A stretch of DNA of 64,000 nt from positions 1,301,757 through 1,365,756 of the forward strand of contig NZ_JACIJO010000003.1 in assembly GCF_014206875.1 (NCBI RefSeq), given 5' to 3'. Each line of letters starts with the position of its first letter. Positions within the stretch are counted from its first letter, which is position 1. Positions 19,569-28,806 of the stretch are shown here, piece after piece. This stretch comes from Algoriphagus iocasae (GTDB lineage Bacteria; Bacteroidota; Bacteroidia; Cytophagales; Cyclobacteriaceae). The notes beneath the pieces were generated by a model. It saw only the letters and a list, made by a program, of their open reading frames with translations. It had not been told where the DNA came from and ran no database searches. A program made the translations under genes and the position numbers.

Positions 19569-20408
19569 TTACAATCCGATTTTTTTCTTGATAGCTCTTA
19601 ATTTTTTTAAAGGATGGTTTCGAATGAATCGACGAAGCAACCATGGCGAAAACCTATTTAGCCAAAGGGTGACTCCTTCCATTCCTCCTACATAAAATTC
19701 CTCTTTTTGTTTTGAAATAGCTCTGATCATTTCCCTTACGGCTTTTTCAGTAGGGTAGGCTTTTTTAAATGCTGTTTCTACTTTTCCATAATTTTCTCCT
19801 TGCCCCATGACTGCATGGGCGGTAATTTCAGTCTGAATTATCCCTGGAATAAGTATAGAAATGGAAATTCCTGAATCCATCAATTCACTTCGTAAAGATT
19901 CGAAAAATCCATGCAATGCATGTTTTGGAGCAGAATAGGCCGCTAATTTTGGAACACCATATTTTCCGGAAAGGCTACTGACTACCACCAATTGCCCGGA
20001 TTTTTGGGATATGAAACGAGGCAATAGGCTTTTTGTCAAAACCACAGCTCCAAAATAATTGATGTTCATCAGCTTTTGATCTGTCTCGATTGAGGTGTTG
20101 ATAGCGAAATCTCTAACAGCCATTCCTGCATTATTGATGAGAATATCAATCCTTCCATAAAAACTCAAGGCTTCTTTGGCTTTACCCGGAAGTTCAGAAA
20201 GGTTCTCCAAGTCAATAGGTAAAACTTTGGCTGAACCGGGATTTCTAGGAAGTTGAGAGTTTACTCGCTTTAGTTTCCCTTCATTTCTAGCTGAAATAAT
20301 GAGCTTTGCTCCAAAATCTGAGAATTGATAACACATTTCCTCACCGATACCTGAAGATGCTCCAGTGATCCAGATGACTTTTCCTTGAAAATGTGATTTT
20401 AAACTCAT
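19569..20408 (-). CDS. Short-chain dehydrogenase/reductase (SDR)
   Basis: A 279-residue classical SDR. It has the nucleotide-binding GASSGIGEE motif near the N-terminus, the NNAGM motif, the catalytic serine in VVSSLSGKYG, and YSAPK, which supplies the catalytic Tyr and Lys. The C-terminal extension is basic and amphipathic (WLNRFSPWLLRRFIRNHPLKK), as in membrane-associated SDRs acting on lipids. The substrate is unknown. It converges on the glycosidase gene at 16679. An 8+8 base perfect dyad (20417-20442) sits just upstream of its start codon and may be an operator. Confidence 0.9.
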   Translation of the reverse strand: MSLKSHFQGKVIWITGASSGIGEEMCYQFSDFGAKLIISARNEGKLKRVNSQLPRNPGSAKVLPIDLENLSELPGKAKEALSFYGRIDILINNAGMAVRDFAINTSIETDQKLMNINYFGAVVLTKSLLPRFISQKSGQLVVVSSLSGKYGVPKLAAYSAPKHALHGFFESLRSELMDSGISISILIPGIIQTEITAHAVMGQGENYGKVETAFKKAYPTEKAVREMIRAISKQKEEFYVGGMEGVTLWLNRFSPWLLRRFIRNHPLKKLRAIKKKIGL

Positions 20409-20416
20409 AAAAAGTT

Positions 20417-20442
20417 AATTGATAAAGTATTGTATATCAATT
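20417..20442. promoter_or_regulatory. Perfect 8-base inverted repeat upstream of the SDR gene
   Basis: AATTGATA and TATCAATT are separated by 10 bases, 9 bases upstream of the SDR start codon. The size and spacing fit the binding site of a dimeric repressor such as TetR or MarR. No regulator is encoded beside it. Confidence 0.5.
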
Positions 20443-20485
20443 TACTAAAATCCTGACATTGTCAATTTCCCGGAAAACTCAACAA

Positions 20486-20522
20486 ATAAAAAATGCTCGC
20501 AGAATGAATCTACGAGCATTTA
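20486..20522 (-). terminator. Terminator of glnS
   Basis: A 9-base stem (AAATGCTCG pairing with CGAGCATTT) is followed on the minus strand by further T residues, about 50 bases after the glnS stop. Confidence 0.8.
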
Positions 20523-20572
20523 TTTATCTAATAATTCCGCTTAGGAAGACAGCTAAGCACTACTGTTTTTGA

Positions 20573-22624
20573 CTAATTACTGTTGACTGCTTTCGCTTCT
20601 TTCACCAATTCCTCATTTCCATCTTCCAATCCAGAGGCTATAAAAGCATCTATTTCAGCGTTTCTTTCTTGACCTTTTTTCAATAATACTCCTAAAGCAA
20701 TCATCACTCCAATACGAGTTCCAACTTTCTTAGCAGCAGTGTTGAATAATGGCTCTAATTCTTCATAAGTAACTTCTTCCGCCAATTTCGCTATATCAGC
20801 TCTTGCCGCTGCCAACTTATCTCCAGATAGATTAGTATACTTCTTAGCTATCTTTTGGATTTCATTCAAAGCAGATCTTTGTCCTTGAGCTTGTCCACCT
20901 CCTTGATTTGCTGGCTTACTTGGCTGATTTTGTGGAGTAGGAGCAGGTTGTTGCTTGGCCCAAGAATCACGTAAACCAACCGTCTTATTAAACACCAAAC
21001 TATCAGCAGTTGAATCCTTATCCAAGGTAAAATACCCTAATCTTTGGAACTGGAACTTATCATCCAAAGTCGCATCTTTCAGGAAAGGCTCCAGGTATGC
21101 TTCTTTGATTACTTTGAGGGAATCAGGGTTCACAAATTCCATAAAGTTCTTGTCCTCATGGCTGTCTGGAGCCTCATCTAGGAACAAACGGTCGTATTCA
21201 CGAACTTCCGCTTTAATCGCATGCTGAATAGAAACCCAATGCAAAGTTCCTTTTACCTTTCTGGTGCTTGCTTCGGTTCCGCTTCCAGACCTTGAATCTA
21301 AGTCAGCTGTACAATGAATCTCCAGAATATTGCCTTCAGCATCTTTCACAACTGACTCACCTTTAATGATATAAGCGCTTTTTAGACGAACTTCATTTCC
21401 TAAAGTCAATCTGAAAAACTTGCTTCCAGCTTCTTCTTTGAAATCTTCTCTTTCTATAAATAACTCACCGCTAAATGGTAAATCGTGCGTTCCGGAATTC
21501 GGATCTTCGGGATTGTTTTCAGCAGATAGAATTTCTGTTTTTCCAGCCGGATAATTGGTGATTACCAACTTAACAGGATCTAAAACGGCCATCACTCTGG
21601 TAGCTGTTTTGTTCAGATCCTCACGGATACAATATTCCAATAAGGAAACATCAGTCACAGAATCACGCTTAGAAATTCCAGAGAGATCAGAGAATTTGCG
21701 GATAGATTCAGGCGTATAACCTCTTCTTCTCAAACCAGAAATAGTTGGCATTCTTGGATCATCCCAGCCTGTCACAGTTTTGCTGGTTACTAATTCCAGC
21801 AACTTCCTCTTACTCATGACTGTATAAGAAAGGTTTCTTCTGGCAAATTCCCTTTGCTTTGGTCTCAATAATGCAGGATCATAAATCTGATCCAAGAACC
21901 AATCATAAAGCTCTCTGTGCATTTTAAATTCCAGCGTACAAAGGGAATGAGAAACCTGTTCGATGTAATCAGATTCTCCATGAGCCCAATCGTACATAGG
22001 ATAAATACACCACTCTGTACCTGTTCGATGATGCGCCTTTCTAACAATCCTATATAAAAGTGGATCACGCATCAACATATTTGGAGAAGCCATATCGATT
22101 TTGGCACGGAGGACATAACTTCCCTGCTCAAATTCACCGGCTTTCATCCTTTCAAATAAATCAAGGTTCTCTTCGACTGATCGATCTCGATATGGTCCAG
22201 CAACTCCCGGAGTAGTAGGAGTGCCCTTTTGCTCAGCCATTGCCTCAGCAGATTGCTGATCTACATAGGCTTTTCCTTCTTTGATCAACTGGACAGCCCA
22301 ATCGTACATCTGCTGGAAATAATCAGAAGAATAACATTCCTGAGCCCATTTAAAGCCAAGCCATTGTATGTCGCGCTTGATTGCATCTACATATTCCTGC
22401 TCTTCCTTGCTTGGGTTCGTGTCATCAAAGCGCAGGTTGACAGGGGCGTTATGTTGCAAACCCAAGCCAAAATTCAGGCAAATAGATGCTGCGTGACCAA
22501 TATGTAAATAACCATTTGGCTCGGGAGGAAATCTGAACCGGAGTTTTTTCGGGTCAAAACCTGCCGCCAAATCGTCTGCTATTATTTGTTCGATAAAATT
22601 AAGAGATGCGGATTCTTCAGTCAT
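20573..22624 (-). CDS. glnS: Glutaminyl-tRNA synthetase with C-terminal extension
   Basis: A 683-residue class I synthetase that charges tRNA-Gln. The HIGH motif is at residues 41-44 (GYLHIGHA), the GlnRS-specific RFDDTNP stretch follows, and a KMSKS-type loop reads VMSKRKL. The two-barrel anticodon-binding region ends near residue 560. After a low-complexity linker rich in Pro, Gln and Gly (about 560-585) comes a helical domain of about 100 residues. In related genomes GlnRS often carries a YqeY/GatB-type tail. This tail is shorter than a full YqeY domain, so I leave it as a possible remnant or relative. It is a single-gene unit with its own terminator. Confidence 0.96.
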   Translation of the reverse strand: MTEESASLNFIEQIIADDLAAGFDPKKLRFRFPPEPNGYLHIGHAASICLNFGLGLQHNAPVNLRFDDTNPSKEEQEYVDAIKRDIQWLGFKWAQECYSSDYFQQMYDWAVQLIKEGKAYVDQQSAEAMAEQKGTPTTPGVAGPYRDRSVEENLDLFERMKAGEFEQGSYVLRAKIDMASPNMLMRDPLLYRIVRKAHHRTGTEWCIYPMYDWAHGESDYIEQVSHSLCTLEFKMHRELYDWFLDQIYDPALLRPKQREFARRNLSYTVMSKRKLLELVTSKTVTGWDDPRMPTISGLRRRGYTPESIRKFSDLSGISKRDSVTDVSLLEYCIREDLNKTATRVMAVLDPVKLVITNYPAGKTEILSAENNPEDPNSGTHDLPFSGELFIEREDFKEEAGSKFFRLTLGNEVRLKSAYIIKGESVVKDAEGNILEIHCTADLDSRSGSGTEASTRKVKGTLHWVSIQHAIKAEVREYDRLFLDEAPDSHEDKNFMEFVNPDSLKVIKEAYLEPFLKDATLDDKFQFQRLGYFTLDKDSTADSLVFNKTVGLRDSWAKQQPAPTPQNQPSKPANQGGGQAQGQRSALNEIQKIAKKYTNLSGDKLAAARADIAKLAEEVTYEELEPLFNTAAKKVGTRIGVMIALGVLLKKGQERNAEIDAFIASGLEDGNEELVKEAKAVNSN

Positions 22625-22878
22625 AGATCAAAATTGAAAATCAAAATTAAGGCAAATGGGTGTATTTGCAACGGGAAATTGAAATCGAATTGGAATCTAG
22701 CAGTTAGTCTTAAATAAAATGGATGCATTTTTTAGATTTTATTTGATTTCAAAACATCGTCTAAGTCAATGAAATCCTACCCAACCTGCTTTATAATACT
22801 GATTATCAATCGCCTATTGCAGTAAATAATTAATCCCCTTATCTTTTAGCAATACAAGCCAAGCAACCACCAAACACC

Positions 22879-24528
22879 ATGAAAAATCTACTTTTTGTTT
22901 TCTCCTTTTTGGCCCTATTCGTCTATTGTAAGCCAAAGCCCACAGTGCTTGACGATGAAGCGCTTTTGTCCTATGCCAAATCTGCTGATAAAGACCTCAT
23001 CGAAAGACATATTGCCGTTTTGGCCAATGACAGTTTAAGAGGAAGGCTACCGGGAACACCAGAATATGATATTGCGATGAAATACATTGTCGACCAATAT
23101 CAATCTATGGGAATTACTCCTTTAGGAAATCAAGAAAGAAGCAGTTATTTCCAGACTTTGACCATCCGAAACTCCCTCATTGACGAAGGGAATTCTTTTT
23201 TATTGGCAGGAAATAACGACACATTGATTGCAGGAACAGACTACTTTTATTTAGGAAATGCGAGTGAACCAGAAGTAGAATTTGAAGGCGAATTGGTTTT
23301 TGGTGGATTTGGAATTGATGCTTCTGACTTTGGATTTAACGATTTCGAAGATTTGAATGTCAAAGGCAAAATCGTAGTTCTTTTCAACGGAGGCCCTGAG
23401 GTGTTAAAAGCGACTGAAAGAGCCCATTTTAGCAGTTTAGACACCAAAGTAAAAACCTTAAGCGAAAAGGGTGCATTAGGAGTGTTTTTTACCACGTTTC
23501 CAGGTGGAAGAGGTAACTTTAATAGTTCATATGATCGAATCTCTAAGGATGGTGTAAACAGTGTTATGCTAAGTCCCGGAAAGTATTCGGGTAGATCGAG
23601 TTTTGGGGATTTGAAATTCGGGGGATATTTAGATTGGAATTTTATTAATAGAATAACCCAAAATGAAGCTGATTCTTTAGTCGCTCAATACAATCGGGGA
23701 GAGGGGCTACATCCCAAAACCAAGATCATTCTAAAAGGGAAAGTTGTTTCTCTTTCCACTGATTTTGAAAGTGCCAATGTAGTCGGCCTATTGGAAGGAT
23801 CTGATTTAAAAAATGAATACGTCATCCACACAGCTCATTTAGATCATATTGGTGTGGGAAAGCCAATAAATGGAGACTCTATTTATAACGGTGCTCACGA
23901 CAATGCTTCAGGCATCAGTGCTATGTTGGAAATTGCCAGACTATACAGTAAGCTAAAATCCAAACCCAAACGATCTGTAATTTTCGCAGCAGTAACAGCA
24001 GAAGAAATGGGATTGCTGGGATCTACCTATTTGGCAGAAAATCCAGTCGTGCCAGCAGCAAGCATTATTGCCAATGTCAACACAGATATGCCTACTTGGG
24101 TAGGTCCATTGGTTTCTATCGAGCCTTTAGGAGCTGAACAAAGCAGCATCATGGGTGTAGTCGAAAAAAGTGCAAAGTTGCTAAACTTGATTATAGACGA
24201 AGACCACCTGCCAGAAGAAGTCCGGTTCGTTAGAAGTGATAATTACAGTTTTGTCAAAGTAGGTATTCCTGCTTTGCGGATGAAAACAGGAATAAAATCC
24301 ATTGATTCGGATACTGGGCTCGATTCTGCCATCACACATATGATGACAGAAATCTACCATAAGCCTTCAGACGAATTAGGAGATAGCTTTGATTTTGATG
24401 GTGCCAAAACCTATGTAGAACTCCAGTTTATGAACAGTTATCTGATCAATAATGAATTGGAAAGACCGACTTGGAATAAATACTCCTTTTTCAAAAATTT
24501 TGAGAGAAAACCTTCTAGCACTGAATAA
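22879..24528 (+). CDS. M28 family aminopeptidase with PA domain, lipoprotein
   Basis: A 549-residue protein with a lipoprotein signal (cysteine in FVYCKPKP). A protease-associated (PA) domain is inserted at about residues 120-260. The M28 domain shows the two-zinc site: His320 in HTAHLDH, bridging Asp341 in AHDNASG, the Glu pair in TAEEMG, then VNTDMP and a late histidine in ITHMMTEIYHKPSDE. It should remove N-terminal residues from peptides in the periplasm. It stands alone, divergent from glnS. Confidence 0.93.
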   Translation: MKNLLFVFSFLALFVYCKPKPTVLDDEALLSYAKSADKDLIERHIAVLANDSLRGRLPGTPEYDIAMKYIVDQYQSMGITPLGNQERSSYFQTLTIRNSLIDEGNSFLLAGNNDTLIAGTDYFYLGNASEPEVEFEGELVFGGFGIDASDFGFNDFEDLNVKGKIVVLFNGGPEVLKATERAHFSSLDTKVKTLSEKGALGVFFTTFPGGRGNFNSSYDRISKDGVNSVMLSPGKYSGRSSFGDLKFGGYLDWNFINRITQNEADSLVAQYNRGEGLHPKTKIILKGKVVSLSTDFESANVVGLLEGSDLKNEYVIHTAHLDHIGVGKPINGDSIYNGAHDNASGISAMLEIARLYSKLKSKPKRSVIFAAVTAEEMGLLGSTYLAENPVVPAASIIANVNTDMPTWVGPLVSIEPLGAEQSSIMGVVEKSAKLLNLIIDEDHLPEEVRFVRSDNYSFVKVGIPALRMKTGIKSIDSDTGLDSAITHMMTEIYHKPSDELGDSFDFDGAKTYVELQFMNSYLINNELERPTWNKYSFFKNFERKPSSTE

Positions 24529-24789
24529 CGGCCATACTCCTTTAAATAAAGAAGGTGGAATGTTCAACTAAATATCTTAAGCAGTTCTTAATTGAAAATT
24601 ATTTATATGATTATCCGTAATCTTACCAGAATAAACTTTAGACTGCAAAAAAGAAGCCTTGAAGTTCAGGTCTAGCTTGCTCCTGTCTTCGGTCTTCTTT
24701 CTTCCGTCTCTTCAATCAAAGAATAAAAGGGTGGTGGTGCAAAAGCGGATATTCATAATTATTAATCTTCCTCTCTAAATTCCCAAGGC

Positions 24790-26346
24790 ATGGGCTTTGT
24801 TTCTTTCCTAAGAAAAATTAGAAACATGGCCATTCTTGGAAAGCTCGTAAAAGCAGGTTTAGATATCACCGCAAAACTTCAATCTTCAGATGAGAACCCT
24901 CAAATAGAACAGGAAAACCAACTTCGTGAACTCCTAACTCAGGCAAAAGACACGGCTTTTGGGAAGTATTATGGATTTCAGGAAATGTTAAAATCTGATG
25001 ACCTGATAAATGCTTTCCGAAAGGAAGTTCCCATCTTCAATTACGATCAAATGCATGCCCAGTGGTGGTCTAGGCAAGAAAGACTGGAAGATATCACTTG
25101 GCCGGGGAAACCTGATTTCTTTGCCAGAAGCAGTGGAACCACAGGTAAAAGCAGCAAAAGAATCCCGATTACCAATGATTTTTTAGCATCAATGAAATCC
25201 GTGGGAACATCGATGATCAACTCTTTACATGACTTTGATTTTCCAGAGACTTTGTTTGAATCTGAAGTTCTGATGCTGAGTAGTTCTGCCAGATTAGAAA
25301 AAAATAAACATGGTTTTGAAGAGGGAGAAATCTCTGGAATCAATGTGAGTAATTTCCCCGATTGGTACGAGATCTTCTACAGACCGGGAAAAGAGATCGC
25401 GGCCATCTCAGATTGGGATAAGCGTGTAGATGCCATTGCCGAGCAAGCTCCAGAATGGAATATCGGAGCGATTGCAGGAATTCCTTCCTGGGTTTTATTG
25501 ATGCTTCAGAGGATCATTCAAAAGCACAATTTGAAACACATCCATGAGATTTGGCCCAACTTCCAAGTCTATGCTTCCGGTGGTGTGGCATTCGAAACTT
25601 ATAGAGAAGATTTTGAAGCGATTTGTGGAAAACCTATCACTATTTTGGACACCTATCTGGCTTCAGAAGGATTCATTTCATATACCGGAACTGCTAATAC
25701 CATGGCAATGAAATTGGCACTTCATCATGGGTACTTTTTTGAATTTATACCATTTGATAAAAGGGGTGTGGATGAAACCGGAGAACTGCTAGATGATCCT
25801 GAAGTTTTAGGAATAGGAGAAGTAGAAGTGGGACAGGAGTATGTTTTATTACTTAGTTCTTGTGCTGGTGCCTGGCGTTATGTTATCGGCGACGTGATCA
25901 GGTTTGAAAGCAAGGACCCACCACAGATAAAAATCACAGGTAGAACTAAGTTTTTTCTAAATGTTGTCGGTTCCCAATTGTCAGAAGAAAAGATGGACAA
26001 GGCTATTTTGAAACTTGCCGAATCCCATCAGGCTACCATCAACGAATACATGGTTGCAGCTATCAAAAATGAATCAGGCGATTACATTCATCAATGGGTT
26101 TTGGTAAGTGATTTAAGTCCGGAAGGACTTGCAGAAGAATTAGATCAATTACTGAAAGATGCCAATAAAAATTATAGTGTCGCTCGATCTAAAGCACTGA
26201 AAGACATACAGGTAACTGTAATTTCTAAAGATCAATACACAGATTTTTTGGGGACGACAAATAAAAAAGGAGGGCAGACCAAAACCCCTAAAGTGATGAA
26301 GGAGGAGAAGATGAAAAGCCTATTGGAATTTATATCTCAACCTTAG
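24790..26346 (+). CDS. GH3 auxin-responsive-promoter family protein (acyl-adenylating/amidosynthetase fold)
   Basis: A 518-residue protein of the GH3 family, ANL-type enzymes that adenylate a carboxylic acid and join it to an amine. The ATP-binding loop reads RSSGTTGKSSKRIPIT (about residues 114-129). Family motifs YASGGVAFE and the acidic YVIGDVIRF follow. The bacterial substrate is not known. An alternative start is the second ATG at 24826 (MAILGKLV), which matches the usual N-terminus of relatives better. The last 17 bases overlap the 3' end of the convergent metalloprotease gene. Confidence 0.9.
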   Translation: MGFVSFLRKIRNMAILGKLVKAGLDITAKLQSSDENPQIEQENQLRELLTQAKDTAFGKYYGFQEMLKSDDLINAFRKEVPIFNYDQMHAQWWSRQERLEDITWPGKPDFFARSSGTTGKSSKRIPITNDFLASMKSVGTSMINSLHDFDFPETLFESEVLMLSSSARLEKNKHGFEEGEISGINVSNFPDWYEIFYRPGKEIAAISDWDKRVDAIAEQAPEWNIGAIAGIPSWVLLMLQRIIQKHNLKHIHEIWPNFQVYASGGVAFETYREDFEAICGKPITILDTYLASEGFISYTGTANTMAMKLALHHGYFFEFIPFDKRGVDETGELLDDPEVLGIGEVEVGQEYVLLLSSCAGAWRYVIGDVIRFESKDPPQIKITGRTKFFLNVVGSQLSEEKMDKAILKLAESHQATINEYMVAAIKNESGDYIHQWVLVSDLSPEGLAEELDQLLKDANKNYSVARSKALKDIQVTVISKDQYTDFLGTTNKKGGQTKTPKVMKEEKMKSLLEFISQP

Positions 26347-26998
26347 GCAAAACTGGAATTCGCTCATCCGGACAAAGTTCCGCACCACGAATCGACATGT
26401 AATATTTCTTGATTTGGTTTTGATAATCAGGAGATATAAAATCGTTTTCCAGAATGTATTTCTTAGCTGCGATCACATCCTTTCTAAATCCATGGCGAAT
26501 AGCAATACTATCTGCTTCATGTTCTCTTTCCCGTTTAAATTTATCCGACAGCACATAACGAATTCCGTAAGTGACCATCCCGATATTTGAGTGATTTTCA
26601 TAATCAACTATATGTCCAAGTTCATGGGCAAACCAACCTCTTAAAACATTATCAGGCAAGTCGGCTAAAAAGAGATTATCGGAATCCAAAACTTTTTCGG
26701 CAACATCCAATTTATAGCGTCTGTTTTTTCCAAAAATATCACTGAGTTCGATTACTGGTTGAGCCTGCATAGTAGATGAACTCAGCGTATTTTGAATCAC
26801 ATCAAATCCGTAGCTATGAAGCTCTTTATATTCCTGCCAAACATCCAAAAAAGCCTGTTGTATGTTGTCATGAATTCCAGGTGAAAAATTGGGTGATTCT
26901 GAAGGATAATTGGGAGTCTGTAGGGATTTAAACGTAATTCCTCCTATGACTAAAAGAATTACAAATCCCGCTAAAATTTTATGTTTCTTATGTTGCAT
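26330..26998 (-). CDS. Membrane-anchored HExxH metalloprotease
   Basis: With the start at the ATG ending at 26998 this is a 222-residue protein. It has one N-terminal membrane segment (KILAGFVILLVIGGITF) and a zinc-protease site HELGH at residues 125-129, followed by DYENH and an EREHEADSIAIRHGF segment typical of M48-like gluzincins. The reading frame continues upstream to 27097, but there it crosses a 31-base palindromic repeat (27041-27071), so the longer start is rejected. Its stop lies inside the end of the convergent GH3 gene. The target is unknown; cell-envelope protein turnover is likely. Confidence 0.8.
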   Translation of the reverse strand: MQHKKHKILAGFVILLVIGGITFKSLQTPNYPSESPNFSPGIHDNIQQAFLDVWQEYKELHSYGFDVIQNTLSSSTMQAQPVIELSDIFGKNRRYKLDVAEKVLDSDNLFLADLPDNVLRGWFAHELGHIVDYENHSNIGMVTYGIRYVLSDKFKREREHEADSIAIRHGFRKDVIAAKKYILENDFISPDYQNQIKKYYMSIRGAELCPDERIPVLPKVEI

Positions 26999-27040
26999 CA
27001 GTGAATAAGATGCAAAGAGCGTTCCAAGGGATTTGGCAAT

Positions 27041-27071
27041 AACCTTTGAGGTTTTCAAAACCTCGAAGGTT
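27041..27071. repeat. 31-base near-perfect palindrome (dispersed-repeat type)
   Basis: Arms AACCTTTGAGGTTTT and AAAACCTCGAAGGTT pair with one mismatch around a single central base, followed by five T on the + strand. From memory, palindromes of the form AACCT-x-GAGGTT are scattered between genes in many Bacteroidota. It lies between the TSUP permease stop and the metalloprotease start. Confidence 0.75.
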
Positions 27072-27127
27072 TTTATTCTAAGTAGGGTAGATATCAATAA
27101 GACAATTAAAACTTAGATTTAAAGATG

Positions 27128-27883
27128 TTATTTAAACAGTATAATGATCGCGCCTAAGGCGGTCAACACCAAAATCATTTTTCTAAAAAACTCCTCATTG
27201 ATCCTTTTTACGATGTTTATTCCAATCAAGAATCCGACGATAATACCTGGAATCAATTTCAAATCGAGTAATAGTGTATCTGCCGTTATCGTATTCCAAA
27301 CGAAAAAATGAAAGGGTAATTTGAAGACATTGATAATCAGAAATAACCATGCTGCAGTACCTATAAAGTGATTTTTAGGTAATCGCATCGCCAAAAAGTA
27401 AATATTCGATAGGGGACCGGCCAAGTTTCCCACCATGGTAGTAAAGCCTGCCAAAGTGCCAATCCCACTGGCAAAAGCCCAATGAGTAGGTACAGTTTTT
27501 ACCTTTTTACGATCCCACCAAACGATAAACGCTAGGATCAGGAAGATCAGAAATACCATAAATATTTTGAAAGCTTTCTCAGGAAGATCCATCCCGACCC
27601 AACTCCCCAAAAGAATCCCCAAAATCATCCATGGAAGAAACTTCGCCACATAGCTCCATTGCGTATGTCTGTTGTAATAAATCACAGCAAACACATCTGC
27701 CACCACCAAAAGCGGTAATACAATACCGGTGGATTGCTTGGTTTCAAAAGCAATAGCCATAAAAGTGACATTGATAATGGCTATTCCTTTGATACCGGCT
27801 TTTGACATACCAATAACAAAAGCCGCCAAAAAACTTAGAATCCATGAAGCGGTGCTGATTTCTGAAATACTTGCTAAAAACAT
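27128..27883 (-). CDS. TSUP family permease (TauE/SafE-like anion exporter)
   Basis: A 251-residue integral membrane protein with about seven to eight hydrophobic segments and the two-fold repeat of the TSUP family. The pattern AAFVIGMSKAGIKG at the N-terminus and GTLAGFTTMVGNLAGP in the middle are the family's repeated glycine-rich motifs. Members move sulfite, sulfonates or other organic anions across the inner membrane. The substrate cannot be inferred here. It stands between greB and the metalloprotease on the same strand, with gaps over 100 bases, so a separate unit is likely. Confidence 0.88.
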   Translation of the reverse strand: MFLASISEISTASWILSFLAAFVIGMSKAGIKGIAIINVTFMAIAFETKQSTGIVLPLLVVADVFAVIYYNRHTQWSYVAKFLPWMILGILLGSWVGMDLPEKAFKIFMVFLIFLILAFIVWWDRKKVKTVPTHWAFASGIGTLAGFTTMVGNLAGPLSNIYFLAMRLPKNHFIGTAAWLFLIINVFKLPFHFFVWNTITADTLLLDLKLIPGIIVGFLIGINIVKRINEEFFRKMILVLTALGAIIILFK

Positions 27884-28022
27884 GGGTTGGGGTCAAAACA
27901 AGTCACTAAACTAGGGCTTATTCCCAAACATATAAAAATCGATTTTGAAACCTTCTTCCAAAATGTTGAGAAAAGAATAAGTTCAATAGGCAAAAGGTAA
28001 CCTGAGATTTATTTGGGTCTAT

Positions 28023-28538
28023 TTATTTTTGGTACTCTATTTTAAGAATTTTCCATACGAAATCACCTAATTTGGTTTCTACTATCGCCTCATCTCCAAC
28101 AGCTTTACCAAGAAGGGATTTAGCCATGGGAGAGTCCATTGAGATATAATTTTTGTTACCAATTAACTCTTCATAACCAACAATACGAAAACGATTTTTA
28201 AGACCCTTCTTTTCGTTTTTGATTTCTACCCAAGCACCAAAATTCACTTTTCCTTCTTGGTTGGGATGATAATCAACAACTTTAAAGTCATCAATACATT
28301 TTCGCAAATAACGAAGGCGATTATCAATTTCCCGAAGACGTTTTTTGTTGTAATGGTAATCGGCATTTTCTGAACGATCTCCCAAACTTGCCGCCCATGC
28401 AACCTTAGCGGTTACGTCTGGTCGTTCCACTCGCCACAAGTGATCATGTTCATCCCTTAATTTTTGTAAGCCTTCTGGAGTAATTAATTGCGAGCGATTG
28501 AGTTTTGGTAGAGTTGATTCTGGAATTTTTCGCCTCAT
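28023..28538 (-). CDS. greB: Transcript cleavage factor GreA/GreB family
   Basis: A 171-residue protein when started at the ATG ending at 28538 (MRRKIPES). The upstream extension of the frame is hydrophobic and unlike the family. The N-terminal coiled coil carries the acidic tip SLGDRSENADY, which reaches the RNA polymerase active site to stimulate cleavage of backtracked RNA. The C-terminal FKBP-like domain reads ISMDSPMAKSLLGKAVGDE. The basic N-terminal extension and size fit the GreB-like group in Bacteroidota. It is divergent from the defence-like island at 28789. Confidence 0.9.
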   Translation of the reverse strand: MRRKIPESTLPKLNRSQLITPEGLQKLRDEHDHLWRVERPDVTAKVAWAASLGDRSENADYHYNKKRLREIDNRLRYLRKCIDDFKVVDYHPNQEGKVNFGAWVEIKNEKKGLKNRFRIVGYEELIGNKNYISMDSPMAKSLLGKAVGDEAIVETKLGDFVWKILKIEYQK

Positions 28539-28754
28539 GGTAAATGATCTTGTTTTGAAAATTGTCGCAAGATAATATAATGAAAGAAAGGCCTCTAAAA
28601 TCAATCATAAATGACTTCAAATTTATTGGCAGGAATGAACAATCTTTTAACACCTCTACCAATGGAGGAATCATATTACCGCAGTGAGGGACTATGGAAA
28701 AAAGGGCAGATAGTGGCAAATGTGTGCGTAAAATTGAACATTCTCAACTATTCA

Positions 28755-28805
28755 TGATTTCAGAAAAATTATTCTTATTTTCGGAACATATATTTGCAGA
28801 AATCA
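28755..28805 (+). promoter_or_regulatory. Promoter of the accessory island with near-leaderless start and flanking inverted repeat
   Basis: TATATTTG at 28789-28796 is an exact match to the Bacteroidota -7 box TAnnTTTG. Only 10 bases separate it from the ATG at 28807, so transcription should begin within a few bases of the start codon. A 7-base inverted repeat (TGATTTC at 28755, GAAATCA at 28799) flanks the box and may be an operator for the XRE protein. A clear TTTG -33 box is not seen. Confidence 0.6.
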
Positions 28806-28806
28806 A

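Noticed and set aside
22800..22850. Possible promoter (TTG, 20 bases, TATCTTTT) before the M28 peptidase
   Set aside because: The -7 box lacks the final G and the -33 box is partial; too weak to list as a feature.
26999..27097. N-terminal extension of the membrane metalloprotease
   Set aside because: It runs through a palindromic repeat and lacks the expected signal-anchor start; ATG at 26998 is preferred.
28539..28604. Hydrophobic N-terminal extension of GreB
   Set aside because: Unlike any Gre factor and encoded in the promoter gap; the MRRK start is used.
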